This document shows positions 7,493 to 14,233 of a DNA stretch of 15,753 nucleotides, piece by piece (the stretch's first letter is position 1; each line of letters opens with the position of its first letter). The position numbers and the translations under genes are program-made. The notes under the pieces were generated by a model. It was not told the origin of the DNA. It did not search any database and saw nothing but the letters and a program-made list of their open reading frames with translations. Source of the DNA: an uncultured Erysipelotrichaceae bacterium (GTDB lineage: Bacteria > Bacillota_I > Bacilli_A > Erysipelotrichales > Coprobacillaceae); assembly GCA_947573745.1 (NCBI GenBank), contig CANPGX010000009.1:1-15753 (forward strand), in the 5' to 3' direction.

Positions 7493-8634
7493 TTGATGAC
7501 AACCTTCTTTTGTTTTAAACGTTGATGCACTTGTCTTTTAAATAATGTATATAAGACAGAGAAAATTGGTATAAAGATAAGCATCCCTAAAATCCCCATC
7601 ATACTGCCTCCTAAGGTCACTGCTACTAAGACCCAGATAGAAGGTAAACCTACTGAATTTCCTACTACACGAGGATAAATAAAATTTTCTTCTATTTGTT
7701 GAAGTACCAAAAATAAAACAATAAACCAAAACGCTTGAGAAATACTGACTGTACATATAAGAAGAATACCTACAATACAACCAATAAAAGCGCCAAAAAC
7801 CGGAATCAGAGCTGTAAAAGAAATAAAAACACTAATGATCAATACATATGGGAACTTAAAAATAGACATGGTCACAAAAAACATCGTTCCTAAAATCAGG
7901 GCTTCTACACATTGACCAGACAAAAAATTAGAAAAAGCTTTATTTGAAAGTTCTACTATATCAACAAGCATATTTGCATGTTTTTGAGATAAATAAGCAT
8001 AAGCTACCTGTTTACACTGATAACAAAGTTTTTCTTTTTGGAGCAATAAATAAATAGAAAAAACAAAACCAAGAAAAACTTCAATGAGCCCTGACACAAT
8101 AGACATTGCTACACCAATGGTAGATGTAATAACTGTACTGGCTCCCATGGACAGCATACTTCGCAAATCATTGATCAAACCCTGCCAATCAATTTGGATA
8201 GCGTCAATCCATGCAATCCATTCTGATGCTTTTAATGGGTCCATATTCAAATGTTCAATGAACTCAGTAAAAAAGTTTTGCGAATTAATCACCAAGACCT
8301 CAAATGTATGTACTAAATCTGGAATCAGTAGAAATAACACTAACCAAATCATACCAAACAAAAAGATGTATGATAAAACTAAACTCACAATTCTATTAAA
8401 ACGTTTTAACCAAGGCAAGCGACTTGTCACTAAAGAAACGCGCTTTTCAATCATCATCATAGGTGTATTTAAAACAAAAGCAATCGCAAACCCTAAAATA
8501 AATGGAAACAATAAAGATAATATTTTTGCTGCAATCCCTCGTAGAACAGAAAGATGGTTCACACTATAAAAAATCAATGCTGAAAAAGTAATGATTCCTA
8601 GTATTTTTTCTATGTTTCTTCGATTTAACTCCAT
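7489..8634 (-). CDS. AI-2E family transporter (PF01594)
   Basis: A 381-residue integral membrane protein of the AI-2 exporter-like / YdiK-YtvI superfamily, whose members include AI-2 exporters, Na+/H+ antiporters and many unknowns. The N-terminal LSLLFPFILGFAIAFVLNTPMMMIEKR is the family's characteristic first segment pair. A long loop follows (about residues 110-165), then SGLIEVFLGFVFSIYLLLQKEKL, FLSGQCVEALILGTMFF and the C-terminal FIYPRVVGNSVGLPSIWVLVAVTLGG with the signature PxxxGxxxGLxP-like core. About eight membrane spans are expected. GGAGGG precedes the ATG by 7 bases. It lies 33 bases after the zinc-ribbon gene and overlaps yggS by four bases. The substrate is unknown; the family name should not be read as proof of quorum-signal export. 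Confidence 0.9.
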   Translation of the reverse strand: MELNRRNIEKILGIITFSALIFYSVNHLSVLRGIAAKILSLLFPFILGFAIAFVLNTPMMMIEKRVSLVTSRLPWLKRFNRIVSLVLSYIFLFGMIWLVLFLLIPDLVHTFEVLVINSQNFFTEFIEHLNMDPLKASEWIAWIDAIQIDWQGLINDLRSMLSMGASTVITSTIGVAMSIVSGLIEVFLGFVFSIYLLLQKEKLCYQCKQVAYAYLSQKHANMLVDIVELSNKAFSNFLSGQCVEALILGTMFFVTMSIFKFPYVLIISVFISFTALIPVFGAFIGCIVGILLICTVSISQAFWFIVLFLVLQQIEENFIYPRVVGNSVGLPSIWVLVAVTLGGSMMGILGMLIFIPIFSVLYTLFKRQVHQRLKQKKVVIK

Positions 8635-8667
8635 ATTTAGCCCTCCACTTTAATCTTATTTTACCAC

Positions 8668-9075
8668 TTAGAATCGAATCTTTACAGTAAAATCATGATG
8701 ACAAATAGGACATTCACAAACGTGATAACCTTTTTTAATGGGCAAACGTAAGACTTGATGACAATAGGGACATCTTCTAAAACGATAATGTTTTCCCTCT
8801 TTAAAACGTCTTTTTAACAATCTGATACTCGCTTTGATCTTATTTAAATACTTTAAAAATTGTTGGTTCTCTTGATATCTTTGATAGACCTTTCTAGAAT
8901 AAACACGATATAAAGCATAGATCATGATACATGTTGCTAAAATGGATAATATTAAAGAACGCACAAATATATTCACAACTTCAATGATGACATATATACC
9001 AAAAAGATAATAAAACAATTGATCTATTCCATATCTTCCCATCATCCAAGCTCTTAACTTTTCTTTGAATTGCAT
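8668..9075 (-). CDS. Small membrane protein with C-terminal zinc ribbon, function unknown
   Basis: A 135-residue protein. Residues ~1-20 are basic (QFKEKLRAWMMGRYGIDQLF). Two hydrophobic segments follow at about 20-60 (FYYLFGIYVIIEVVNIFVRSL, LSILATCIMIYALYRVY), then a strongly basic stretch, and a C-terminal zinc ribbon CPYC-x15-CPIC that probably binds Zn2+ in the cytoplasm. The architecture is recurrent in Firmicutes and unassigned. The frame can open with GTG at 9084, but AAGGAG would then touch the start; the ATG at 9075 sits 8 bases behind AGGAG and is preferred. It heads the unit with the AI-2E transporter and yggS. No good -35 is visible; a TATGAT sits about 25 bases before the start, beside a 7-mer repeat one helical turn apart. 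Confidence 0.82.
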   Translation of the reverse strand: MQFKEKLRAWMMGRYGIDQLFYYLFGIYVIIEVVNIFVRSLILSILATCIMIYALYRVYSRKVYQRYQENQQFLKYLNKIKASIRLLKRRFKEGKHYRFRRCPYCHQVLRLPIKKGYHVCECPICHHDFTVKIRF

Positions 9076-9111
9076 TTTTTTCACTCCTTTATCATCATCA
9101 TAAACCTACTT

Positions 9112-9129
9112 TTTGAACTTCGTTTGAAC
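9112..9129 (-). repeat. Two direct 7-mers upstream of the zinc-ribbon operon
   Basis: GTTCAAA occurs twice on the minus strand (9123-9129 and 9112-9118), 11 bp apart, i.e. on the same face of the helix. It lies between the terminator of the glycerate kinase gene and the start of the zinc-ribbon gene, where the promoter must be. It could be an activator site or chance in AT-rich DNA. Confidence 0.35.
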
Positions 9130-9163
9130 AAAAAATGTTAGTCTATACAAAATAAACTAACAT
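9130..9163 (-). terminator. Intrinsic terminator overlapping the glycerate kinase stop codon
   Basis: On the minus strand ATGTTAGTTTAT (9152-9163) pairs with ATAGACTAACAT (9135-9146), 12 bp with one G-U pair, around a 5-base loop and is followed by a run of Ts. The 5' arm contains the TAG stop codon of the gene. Confidence 0.88.
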
Positions 9164-10293
9164 CCACAAACTAAATGAATGAGACGACATATCTCTATTA
9201 CGGTCTCTTTTAACTGCATCTTAGCTACTTGTTTATCTAAAGCTTCTTCTAAAGTCATCGGGCGTCTTAAAATTGGAAAATAAGCATCAATGCCTATTTC
9301 ATGACATCTCGTTGCATTTGGACCAATACAACCAGCCAAAGCAATGACCTTTTTATCATATTTTTTAGCTAACTGACTAACACCGCTAGGTCCTTTTCCC
9401 ATCGCTGTTTGTCCATCAATACACCCCTCTCCTGTCATGACCAGATCTGCAGTACGAATGGCTTCTTCTATTTGCAGAGCCTCTAAAACAATATCTATAC
9501 CCGGTCTTAAAGTAGCTTTTAAAAATGTCAAGAAGGCATATCCTAATCCACCCGCGGTCCCTACACCGGGAATATTTTGATAGTCTAAATTAAATTTCTT
9601 TTTAACACATTCACTAAAATGTAAAAGTGCTTCATCCATATCTCTTATCATATCAACATCGGCACCTTTTTGTGGACCAAAGACAAAGGAACATCCTTCT
9701 TGACCACATAATGGATTTTGAACATCACATGCTATTTCAAAAGTAGCTTCTTTAAGGGCTGGATGGACATGTTCATTACTTATGGATTTGATCCTTTTTA
9801 AATCTCGAGCACCATAAATACATGGATGTCCTTGGTCATCAAAAAATTGATAGCCTAATGCAGAAAGCATTCCTATACCACCATCATTGGTTGCACTACC
9901 CCCTAATCCAATTAAAAAATGACGATATCCTCGATTAAGTGCATCTATGATCATTTCACCAACACCATAGGTTGTCGTATCTAAAGGACAACGCTGTTTC
10001 TCAGGTACTAAAGTCAGTCCCGCAGCTTCAGCAATTTCTATGATGACCGTATCATGGACCATACCATATTGTGCTTCTACTTTTTGTTTGATAGGACCAC
10101 ATACTTGTACTGTATGATAAATACCTTTCAATCCATCAACCAATGTTTGCATCGTGCCTTCGCCACCATCAGCTAAAGGAAATACTTGAACTTGATCTTG
10201 TTTTAAAGATTCAATCGCTTCTTTTAAAGTTTCTCCTGCTTCTAAAGAACTTAAGCTTCCTTTAAATGAATCTACAGCAACAACGATATTCAT
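9157..10293 (-). CDS. glxK: Glycerate kinase (GarK/GlxK family)
   Basis: A 378-residue ATP-dependent glycerate kinase of the COG1929 family, full length (about 375-380 expected). It phosphorylates D-glycerate, usually to 2-phosphoglycerate, feeding lower glycolysis. Signatures are IVVAVDSFKGSLSSLEA at the N-terminus, PLADGGEGT near 41-49, EIAEAAGL, LIGLGGSATNDGGIGM, CDVQNPLCG, GPQKGAD, and MTGEGCIDGQTAMGKGPSGV late in the protein. It begins 2 bases after the GH32 stop codon, and its AGGAGAA ribosome binding site straddles that stop, so the two are co-translated. Glycerate genes are usually grouped with glycerate or glucarate catabolism; a beta-fructosidase partner is less usual. Whether the product is 2- or 3-phosphoglycerate is not visible. 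Confidence 0.93.
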   Translation of the reverse strand: MNIVVAVDSFKGSLSSLEAGETLKEAIESLKQDQVQVFPLADGGEGTMQTLVDGLKGIYHTVQVCGPIKQKVEAQYGMVHDTVIIEIAEAAGLTLVPEKQRCPLDTTTYGVGEMIIDALNRGYRHFLIGLGGSATNDGGIGMLSALGYQFFDDQGHPCIYGARDLKRIKSISNEHVHPALKEATFEIACDVQNPLCGQEGCSFVFGPQKGADVDMIRDMDEALLHFSECVKKKFNLDYQNIPGVGTAGGLGYAFLTFLKATLRPGIDIVLEALQIEEAIRTADLVMTGEGCIDGQTAMGKGPSGVSQLAKKYDKKVIALAGCIGPNATRCHEIGIDAYFPILRRPMTLEEALDKQVAKMQLKETVIEICRLIHLVCGC

Positions 10294-10295
10294 AT

Positions 10296-11636
10296 CTATT
10301 CTCCTATTGTTTTCAATTGATATTCTACAACATCTTTCAAAGACAACGTATTATCTAAATGATAAACAACATGAGTCAAAACAGTATGACCATCATTGAT
10401 GTATGTTTCTATCACTTGATGATCGATATATATATCCACATGAATAGGATCATCAAAAGGTTGTGTTTCAAAATAGGTTCCTGCACATAATTTTTCATTA
10501 AATAATTCTGCTCCCTCTACAAAAACATGTTGGCGATCAACACAAACTTTATGATTTTTTACAAACAATTGATATCCACCAATATTAATTTCACTACCTT
10601 CTTGTAAGTCTGCGCTTAATAAGAAAGGTTCATTTAAAGAAAAATAATCTACATCTTGGTTAAACCTTTGAGCAATAGATGGATGTACTGGTGTATAAAC
10701 ATGTTGATCACGATAATCAACAAGACGTGGTAATGTCATCATTCCTTTCCACGTACCATCTTCACTTGCCTCAGGCATACGTAACCAGAAAATAATGATT
10801 CGTTTTCCTTCTTCATCTAGTGTTGTCTGTGGTGCATAGACATCTAAGCCTGCATCTAAGAATTCAAAATCTCCTACACGTTCTAGTTTAGCCTCTTTCG
10901 CATCAAATGTGACTGGTGCTATCATCGCATGACTAGGATATTGATTTTCCTCTTTCATAACGTGTTCTGGAGACATGATCAAAAAGCGTTGCCCGTTGAC
11001 CTCAAACAAGTCTGGACATTCCCACATTGGACTACCTAAAACATCATCTTGATAATTATTTTTAAATGACCATTCTATAGCATCTTCACTTTGATAAAAC
11101 AAAAGTTGTCCTTTTGGTATCCCATTTTCTTCATTTCTACTTCCAACGACAAGATAATAATGTTCATCTTCATACCAAACTTTTGGATCACGCGTATGCT
11201 CACTACTGCCTATGACACCATCTAATACTGGAATGATTTGTTTTTTTGTTTGATCATTAAAATGGAATCCATCTTCACTGATCATCATAGCTTGCGAAGC
11301 AATAAGATGTCCTAGATTACGATGAATATCTTCTGGGTCAGGTTGACTATAAACAATAGAAGTATAATAAAGATACAGACGCCCATCTACCTCTATAGCA
11401 GAACCAGAAAAACAACCATTACGATCATAACTTTTGCTTGGATATAAGGCAATACCTAAGTCTTCCCACTCAACAAGATCTTTAGATATTTTATGTCCCC
11501 AATGCATCGTTCCCCAAGAAGTATCATAAGGAAAATATTGATAAAATAAATGATACCATCCTTGATAATAAATGAATCCATTAGGGTCATTCATCCACCC
11601 CTTAGGGGCTGTAACATGTAAATACGGCTTTTTCAT
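10296..11636 (-). CDS. GH32 beta-fructosidase (sucrose-6-phosphate hydrolase or fructan hydrolase)
   Basis: A 446-residue glycoside hydrolase family 32 enzyme that cleaves terminal beta-fructofuranosyl bonds. The five-bladed propeller carries the nucleophile D17 in WMNDPNG, FSGSAIE, the transition-state stabiliser D150 in TRDPKVW, and the acid/base E206 in WECPDLF. A shorter C-terminal beta-sandwich contains the FDDPIHVDIYIDHQVIETYIN stretch. No signal peptide is visible, so it acts inside the cell on imported sucrose-6-phosphate, sucrose or fructo-oligosaccharides; no PTS or fructokinase gene is adjacent to decide which. An upstream GTG at 11663 is in frame, but GAGGAGG lies 6 bases before the ATG at 11636, which also gives the family's usual N-terminus. 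It is coupled to the downstream glycerate kinase. The 102 bases up to rarA show no convincing promoter or terminator. Confidence 0.92.
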   Translation of the reverse strand: MKKPYLHVTAPKGWMNDPNGFIYYQGWYHLFYQYFPYDTSWGTMHWGHKISKDLVEWEDLGIALYPSKSYDRNGCFSGSAIEVDGRLYLYYTSIVYSQPDPEDIHRNLGHLIASQAMMISEDGFHFNDQTKKQIIPVLDGVIGSSEHTRDPKVWYEDEHYYLVVGSRNEENGIPKGQLLFYQSEDAIEWSFKNNYQDDVLGSPMWECPDLFEVNGQRFLIMSPEHVMKEENQYPSHAMIAPVTFDAKEAKLERVGDFEFLDAGLDVYAPQTTLDEEGKRIIIFWLRMPEASEDGTWKGMMTLPRLVDYRDQHVYTPVHPSIAQRFNQDVDYFSLNEPFLLSADLQEGSEINIGGYQLFVKNHKVCVDRQHVFVEGAELFNEKLCAGTYFETQPFDDPIHVDIYIDHQVIETYINDGHTVLTHVVYHLDNTLSLKDVVEYQLKTIGE

Positions 11637-11738
11637 AGTGTTCCTCCTCAATATATTTTTCACATTTTAAAGTCATTTCTCTTCAATAATAAAATAAATC
11701 ATTCATTACGTATATTTTTTAACTTATTAAAGATATTT

Positions 11739-13043
11739 CTACTTTTTATGATCCTTTTTCCATGCCAAAATCTGTTTTAATCGTAAAGAAACTTTTGCCT
11801 CAGCTCCTTGGTTTGTTGGGTGATAATAACGCTGATGTTCAAGTCGATCAGGAAGGCAAGTCATTGCTGTGATTTTTTCTTCGTAATCATGAGCATATTG
11901 ATAACCTTTGCCATAATCTAATTCCTTCATAAGCTTTGTAGGTGCATTTCTAATATGCAAAGGAACTGGATCTGCCATGGTTTCTAAAGCATCTTTCTTT
12001 GCTTGCTCATAAGCTACATATAAAGCATTTGACTTAACAGATAATGATAAATAAGTTACAACATGCGTTAAATGAACGCTACATTCTGGCATACCAATGA
12101 AATGACACGCTTGATAACCGGCAACAGCTATTTCTAAGGCACGACTGTCAGCCATACCAATATCTTCACTAGCAAAACGTACAAGACGTCTAGCAATATA
12201 CAATGGATCTTCGCCAGCTTCTAACATTCTAGCTAACCAATAAATAGCAGCATCCACATCGCTATTTCTCATAGACTTATGTAATGCAGAAATCAAATTA
12301 TAGTGCTCTTCTCCTTTTTTATCATACAATAAAAATTTCTTACTGGTACACTGTTCAATCACTGCTTTAGATATATAAATACCGTCTTCTTTTTTCTCAC
12401 CATTAAGTACCGCCATCTCTAAGGTATTTAATGCCATTCTGGCATCGCCATTCGAAAAAGCTGCAATCATATAAAAACTATCTTCTTCCATGATAACATG
12501 ATCTTCTTTAAAACCACGCTCATCATCTAAAGCATGATGTAATAAAGTCACAATGTCTTCTACCGTTAAAGCCTGAAGTACGAAAACCTTGCAACGTGAT
12601 AAAAGAGCTGAATTAATTTCAAACGAAGGATTTTCTGTCGTTGCTCCAATCAAGATAATGCTTCCTTTTTCAACATAGGGTAAAAAAGCATCTTGTTGTG
12701 CTTTATTAAAACGATGAATCTCATCAACAAAAACAATGGTTCTGACCCCTAAAGCATGGAGATCCTCTGCTTGCTTCATGACATTCTTAATATCTTTAAT
12801 GCCTGAAGTGACAGCACTAAAATCAATAAATTCAGATTTTGTCTTATTGGCAATAATCCGTGCAAGGGTTGTTTTTCCTACACCTGGTGGGCCCCAAAAA
12901 ATCATCGATGGAACTTCATCATGTTCAATCAATTGCCATAAGATCTTGTCTTTCGCAATCAAATGTTGTTGTCCTACATACTCTTCTAAAGTACGAGGTC
13001 TTAAACGACTCGCTAATGGATCCTTAAATTGTATATTATTCAT
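11739..13043 (-). CDS. rarA: Replication-associated recombination protein A (MgsA) AAA+ ATPase
   Basis: A 434-residue clamp-loader-like AAA+ ATPase that acts at stalled replication forks. PLASRLRPRTLEEYVGQQHL opens the ATPase domain. Walker A is GPPGVGKTT (51-59), Walker B IVFVDE (103-108) followed by IHRFNKAQQD. Sensor 1 is GATTENPSF with the arginine finger near R150 (LLSRC), and the C-terminal half is the RarA helical oligomerisation domain (RNSDVDAAIYWLARMLEAGEDPLYIARRL). The GTG at 13055 is in frame, but the predicted transcript starts only a couple of bases upstream of it; the ATG at 13043 has GGGTGA upstream, complementary to part of the anti-SD. It stands alone, with its own extended -10 promoter behind the corA terminator. 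Confidence 0.94.
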   Translation of the reverse strand: MNNIQFKDPLASRLRPRTLEEYVGQQHLIAKDKILWQLIEHDEVPSMIFWGPPGVGKTTLARIIANKTKSEFIDFSAVTSGIKDIKNVMKQAEDLHALGVRTIVFVDEIHRFNKAQQDAFLPYVEKGSIILIGATTENPSFEINSALLSRCKVFVLQALTVEDIVTLLHHALDDERGFKEDHVIMEEDSFYMIAAFSNGDARMALNTLEMAVLNGEKKEDGIYISKAVIEQCTSKKFLLYDKKGEEHYNLISALHKSMRNSDVDAAIYWLARMLEAGEDPLYIARRLVRFASEDIGMADSRALEIAVAGYQACHFIGMPECSVHLTHVVTYLSLSVKSNALYVAYEQAKKDALETMADPVPLHIRNAPTKLMKELDYGKGYQYAHDYEEKITAMTCLPDRLEHQRYYHPTNQGAEAKVSLRLKQILAWKKDHKK

Positions 13044-13063
13044 ACGATCACCCACTTTCTCTT

Positions 13064-13072
13064 ATTATATCA
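13064..13072 (-). promoter_or_regulatory. Extended -10 promoter of rarA
   Basis: TGATATAAT on the minus strand is a perfect TGnTATAAT extended -10 element. No good -35 is seen, which such promoters do not need. The expected start near 13057 leaves a leader of about 14 bases before the ATG at 13043. Confidence 0.65.
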
Positions 13073-13108
13073 AAACTAAAACTATAAATCTTCATTTTAA
13101 TTTTAATC

Positions 13109-13145
13109 AAAAAAAAGGAAATATAATACATATACATCCTTTTTG
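13109..13145 (-). terminator. Intrinsic terminator of corA
   Basis: On the minus strand AAAAAGGA pairs with TCCTTTTT; further A-U pairs inside (GTATA with TATAT) extend the stem, and a T run follows. The stem is AT-rich, so it is of moderate strength. It begins a few bases after the corA stop. Confidence 0.68.
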
Positions 13146-13148
13146 TTT

Positions 13149-14096
13149 TTAATGAAACATATCCTTTTTAATAAAAATATAGGTAGCAATTAAACAAGCA
13201 ACAATTGCTAATAATGTTGGGAACCACCATGTTGCAACCGGTAATCCTGTGACATTCATCCCATAGAAACTAAAAATAATATTAGGTATAGCCATTACAA
13301 TGGTAATCACAGTTAATACTTTCATGACAATATTTAAGTTATTTGAAATAACAGAAGCAAAAGCATCCATGGTTCCTGAAAGAATATTTGAATAAATATT
13401 ACACATTTCTATAGCTTGATGAATTTCCACAAGCACATCCTCTAGCAAATCTTGATCTTCTTCATAAAGTTTAATTAACTTTCCACGCATGATCTTATTC
13501 AGTGTAATCTCATCTGTTTTTAAAGATGTCGAAAAATAAACAAGTGACTTTTCTAATCCCAGCATTTGAATTAGCTCTTTATTTTGCATAGATTTATGTA
13601 ATCTTTTTTCTGTCATTGATGATAAGCGTTCAATTTGACGTAAATAAATCAAATAACGTTGAGATATTCTTAGCAACAATAAAAGTAAAAAACGTGTCTT
13701 CATACTTGTATTGACACCTTTTACCTTACCTAGTGCCATATCTTCAATATTCAAATTTTCATACAAACATATCGTTACAACATATCCCTTCATCATGACG
13801 ATACCCATAGGTAAAGTTGTATACTGAGGCATGCCCGAACTATATTCGTCATCAACATCATCTACACTGGGATAATCAACAATCACTAAGGTTTGTTTAA
13901 CATCTTCATCATAGTCAATATGTGAACTTTCTTCAGCATCCAATGATGCACTAATAAATTCTGGTAATACCCCTAGTTCAGTAATTAAATACTGTTTTTC
14001 TTCTTCTGTTGGTGCAACAACATTGATCCAACAATCTACTTCTGGTTGTGAAATTTTTTTAATTTCATGATTAAATGTTTTGTAAAATGATAACAT
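13149..14096 (-). CDS. corA: CorA-family divalent cation (Mg2+/Co2+) channel
   Basis: A 315-residue CorA-type channel, usual length. The N-terminal ~240 residues are the cytoplasmic alpha/beta and long-helix funnel domain (CWINVVAPTEEEKQYL, acidic DAEESSHIDYDEDV, LYLRQIERLSSMTEKRL). Two C-terminal membrane segments follow; the first ends in the pore signature YGMN at about residues 278-281, and a basic tail (FIKKDMFH) comes after the second. The protein forms pentamers in the membrane and mainly imports Mg2+, though Co2+/Ni2+ or Zn2+ transport exists in the family. The ATG at 14108 has no proper SD, while GGAGG inside its first codons lies 5 bases before the ATG at 14096; I chose 14096. Translation is probably governed by the structured leader described separately. 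Confidence 0.93.
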   Translation of the reverse strand: MLSFYKTFNHEIKKISQPEVDCWINVVAPTEEEKQYLITELGVLPEFISASLDAEESSHIDYDEDVKQTLVIVDYPSVDDVDDEYSSGMPQYTTLPMGIVMMKGYVVTICLYENLNIEDMALGKVKGVNTSMKTRFLLLLLLRISQRYLIYLRQIERLSSMTEKRLHKSMQNKELIQMLGLEKSLVYFSTSLKTDEITLNKIMRGKLIKLYEEDQDLLEDVLVEIHQAIEMCNIYSNILSGTMDAFASVISNNLNIVMKVLTVITIVMAIPNIIFSFYGMNVTGLPVATWWFPTLLAIVACLIATYIFIKKDMFH

Positions 14097-14197
14097 ATTT
14101 TCCTCCATTTCTCAGGAGGACGTGTTGATGCCTCCTGTTTTATTTTCTCCTATTCGCTCGCTCCGGCACAGGGGACATAACAACACCTTCTTTCTAC
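14097..14197 (-). promoter_or_regulatory. Structured corA leader with mutually exclusive hairpins (candidate translational attenuator)
   Basis: The roughly 100-nt corA leader contains three competing pairings, read on the minus strand. (1) The 5' segment 14168-14186 (GTGTTG, a TT bulge, ATGTCCCCTGT) pairs with 14122-14138 (ACAGGAGGCATCAACAC), 16 of 17 positions if one G-U pair is counted. (2) CAGGAGG (14131-14137) pairs with CCTCCTG (14113-14119), 11-base loop. (3) TCCTCC (14115-14120) pairs with GGAGGA (14101-14106), which is the corA Shine-Dalgarno. Pairings 1 and 2 share AGGAGG; 2 and 3 share CCTCC. If 1 forms, CCTCC is free to mask the corA ribosome binding site; if a ribosome disrupts 1, hairpin 2 forms and frees it. 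No T run follows, so control would be translational. The pairings are read directly from the sequence; the regulation is inference. Confidence 0.65.
14140..14178 (-). CDS. Upstream ORF (12-residue leader peptide) in the corA leader
   Basis: ATG at 14178 opens a 12-codon frame, MSPVPERANRRK, ending in TAA. GAAGG lies 7 bases upstream, an ordinary spacing, and the predicted transcript start is about 19 bases before the ATG. Codons 1-4 lie in the 5' arm of the long leader helix; codons 3 and 5 are proline and the end is arginine/lysine-rich. A ribosome paused at the proline codons would hold the 5' arm open and favour the hairpin that frees the corA ribosome binding site. One finishing at the stop codon would cover AGGAGG and allow the masking hairpin. 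This resembles erm and mgtL attenuators in logic, not in demonstrated homology. Translation is unproven. Confidence 0.55.
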   Translation of the reverse strand: MSPVPERANRRK

Positions 14198-14203
14198 CTT
14201 TTT

Positions 14204-14212
14204 ATTATAACA
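14204..14212 (-). promoter_or_regulatory. Extended -10 promoter of corA
   Basis: TGTTATAAT on the minus strand is a perfect TGnTATAAT element with only a poor -35 (GCGACT at 18 bp). It predicts a start near 14197, giving a ~100-nt leader to the corA ATG. The ROK-peptidase unit upstream shows no clear terminator, so read-through into corA is also possible. Confidence 0.62.
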
Positions 14213-14233
14213 CGAATGTGATTTATAAGTCGC

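Noticed and set aside
8084..8569. Plus-strand open frame of 161 codons inside the AI-2E transporter gene
   Set aside because: It is antisense to a well-conserved membrane protein gene, with no ribosome binding site and no recognisable domain.
11637..11738. Promoter or catabolite-response element before the GH32 gene
   Set aside because: Several AT-rich hexamers can be found, but none has a -35 at proper spacing, and no cre-like site was seen.
13043..13055. GTG start of rarA four codons upstream
   Set aside because: The predicted transcript starts almost at this codon, leaving no ribosome binding site; the ATG at 13043 gives the family N-terminus and has GGGTGA before it.
14097..14200. M-box (ykoK) Mg2+ riboswitch before corA
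   Set aside because: The leader is shorter than the usual ~160 nt and I cannot find the conserved M-box segments. A covariance-model search would settle it; a hit would change the interpretation of the leader.
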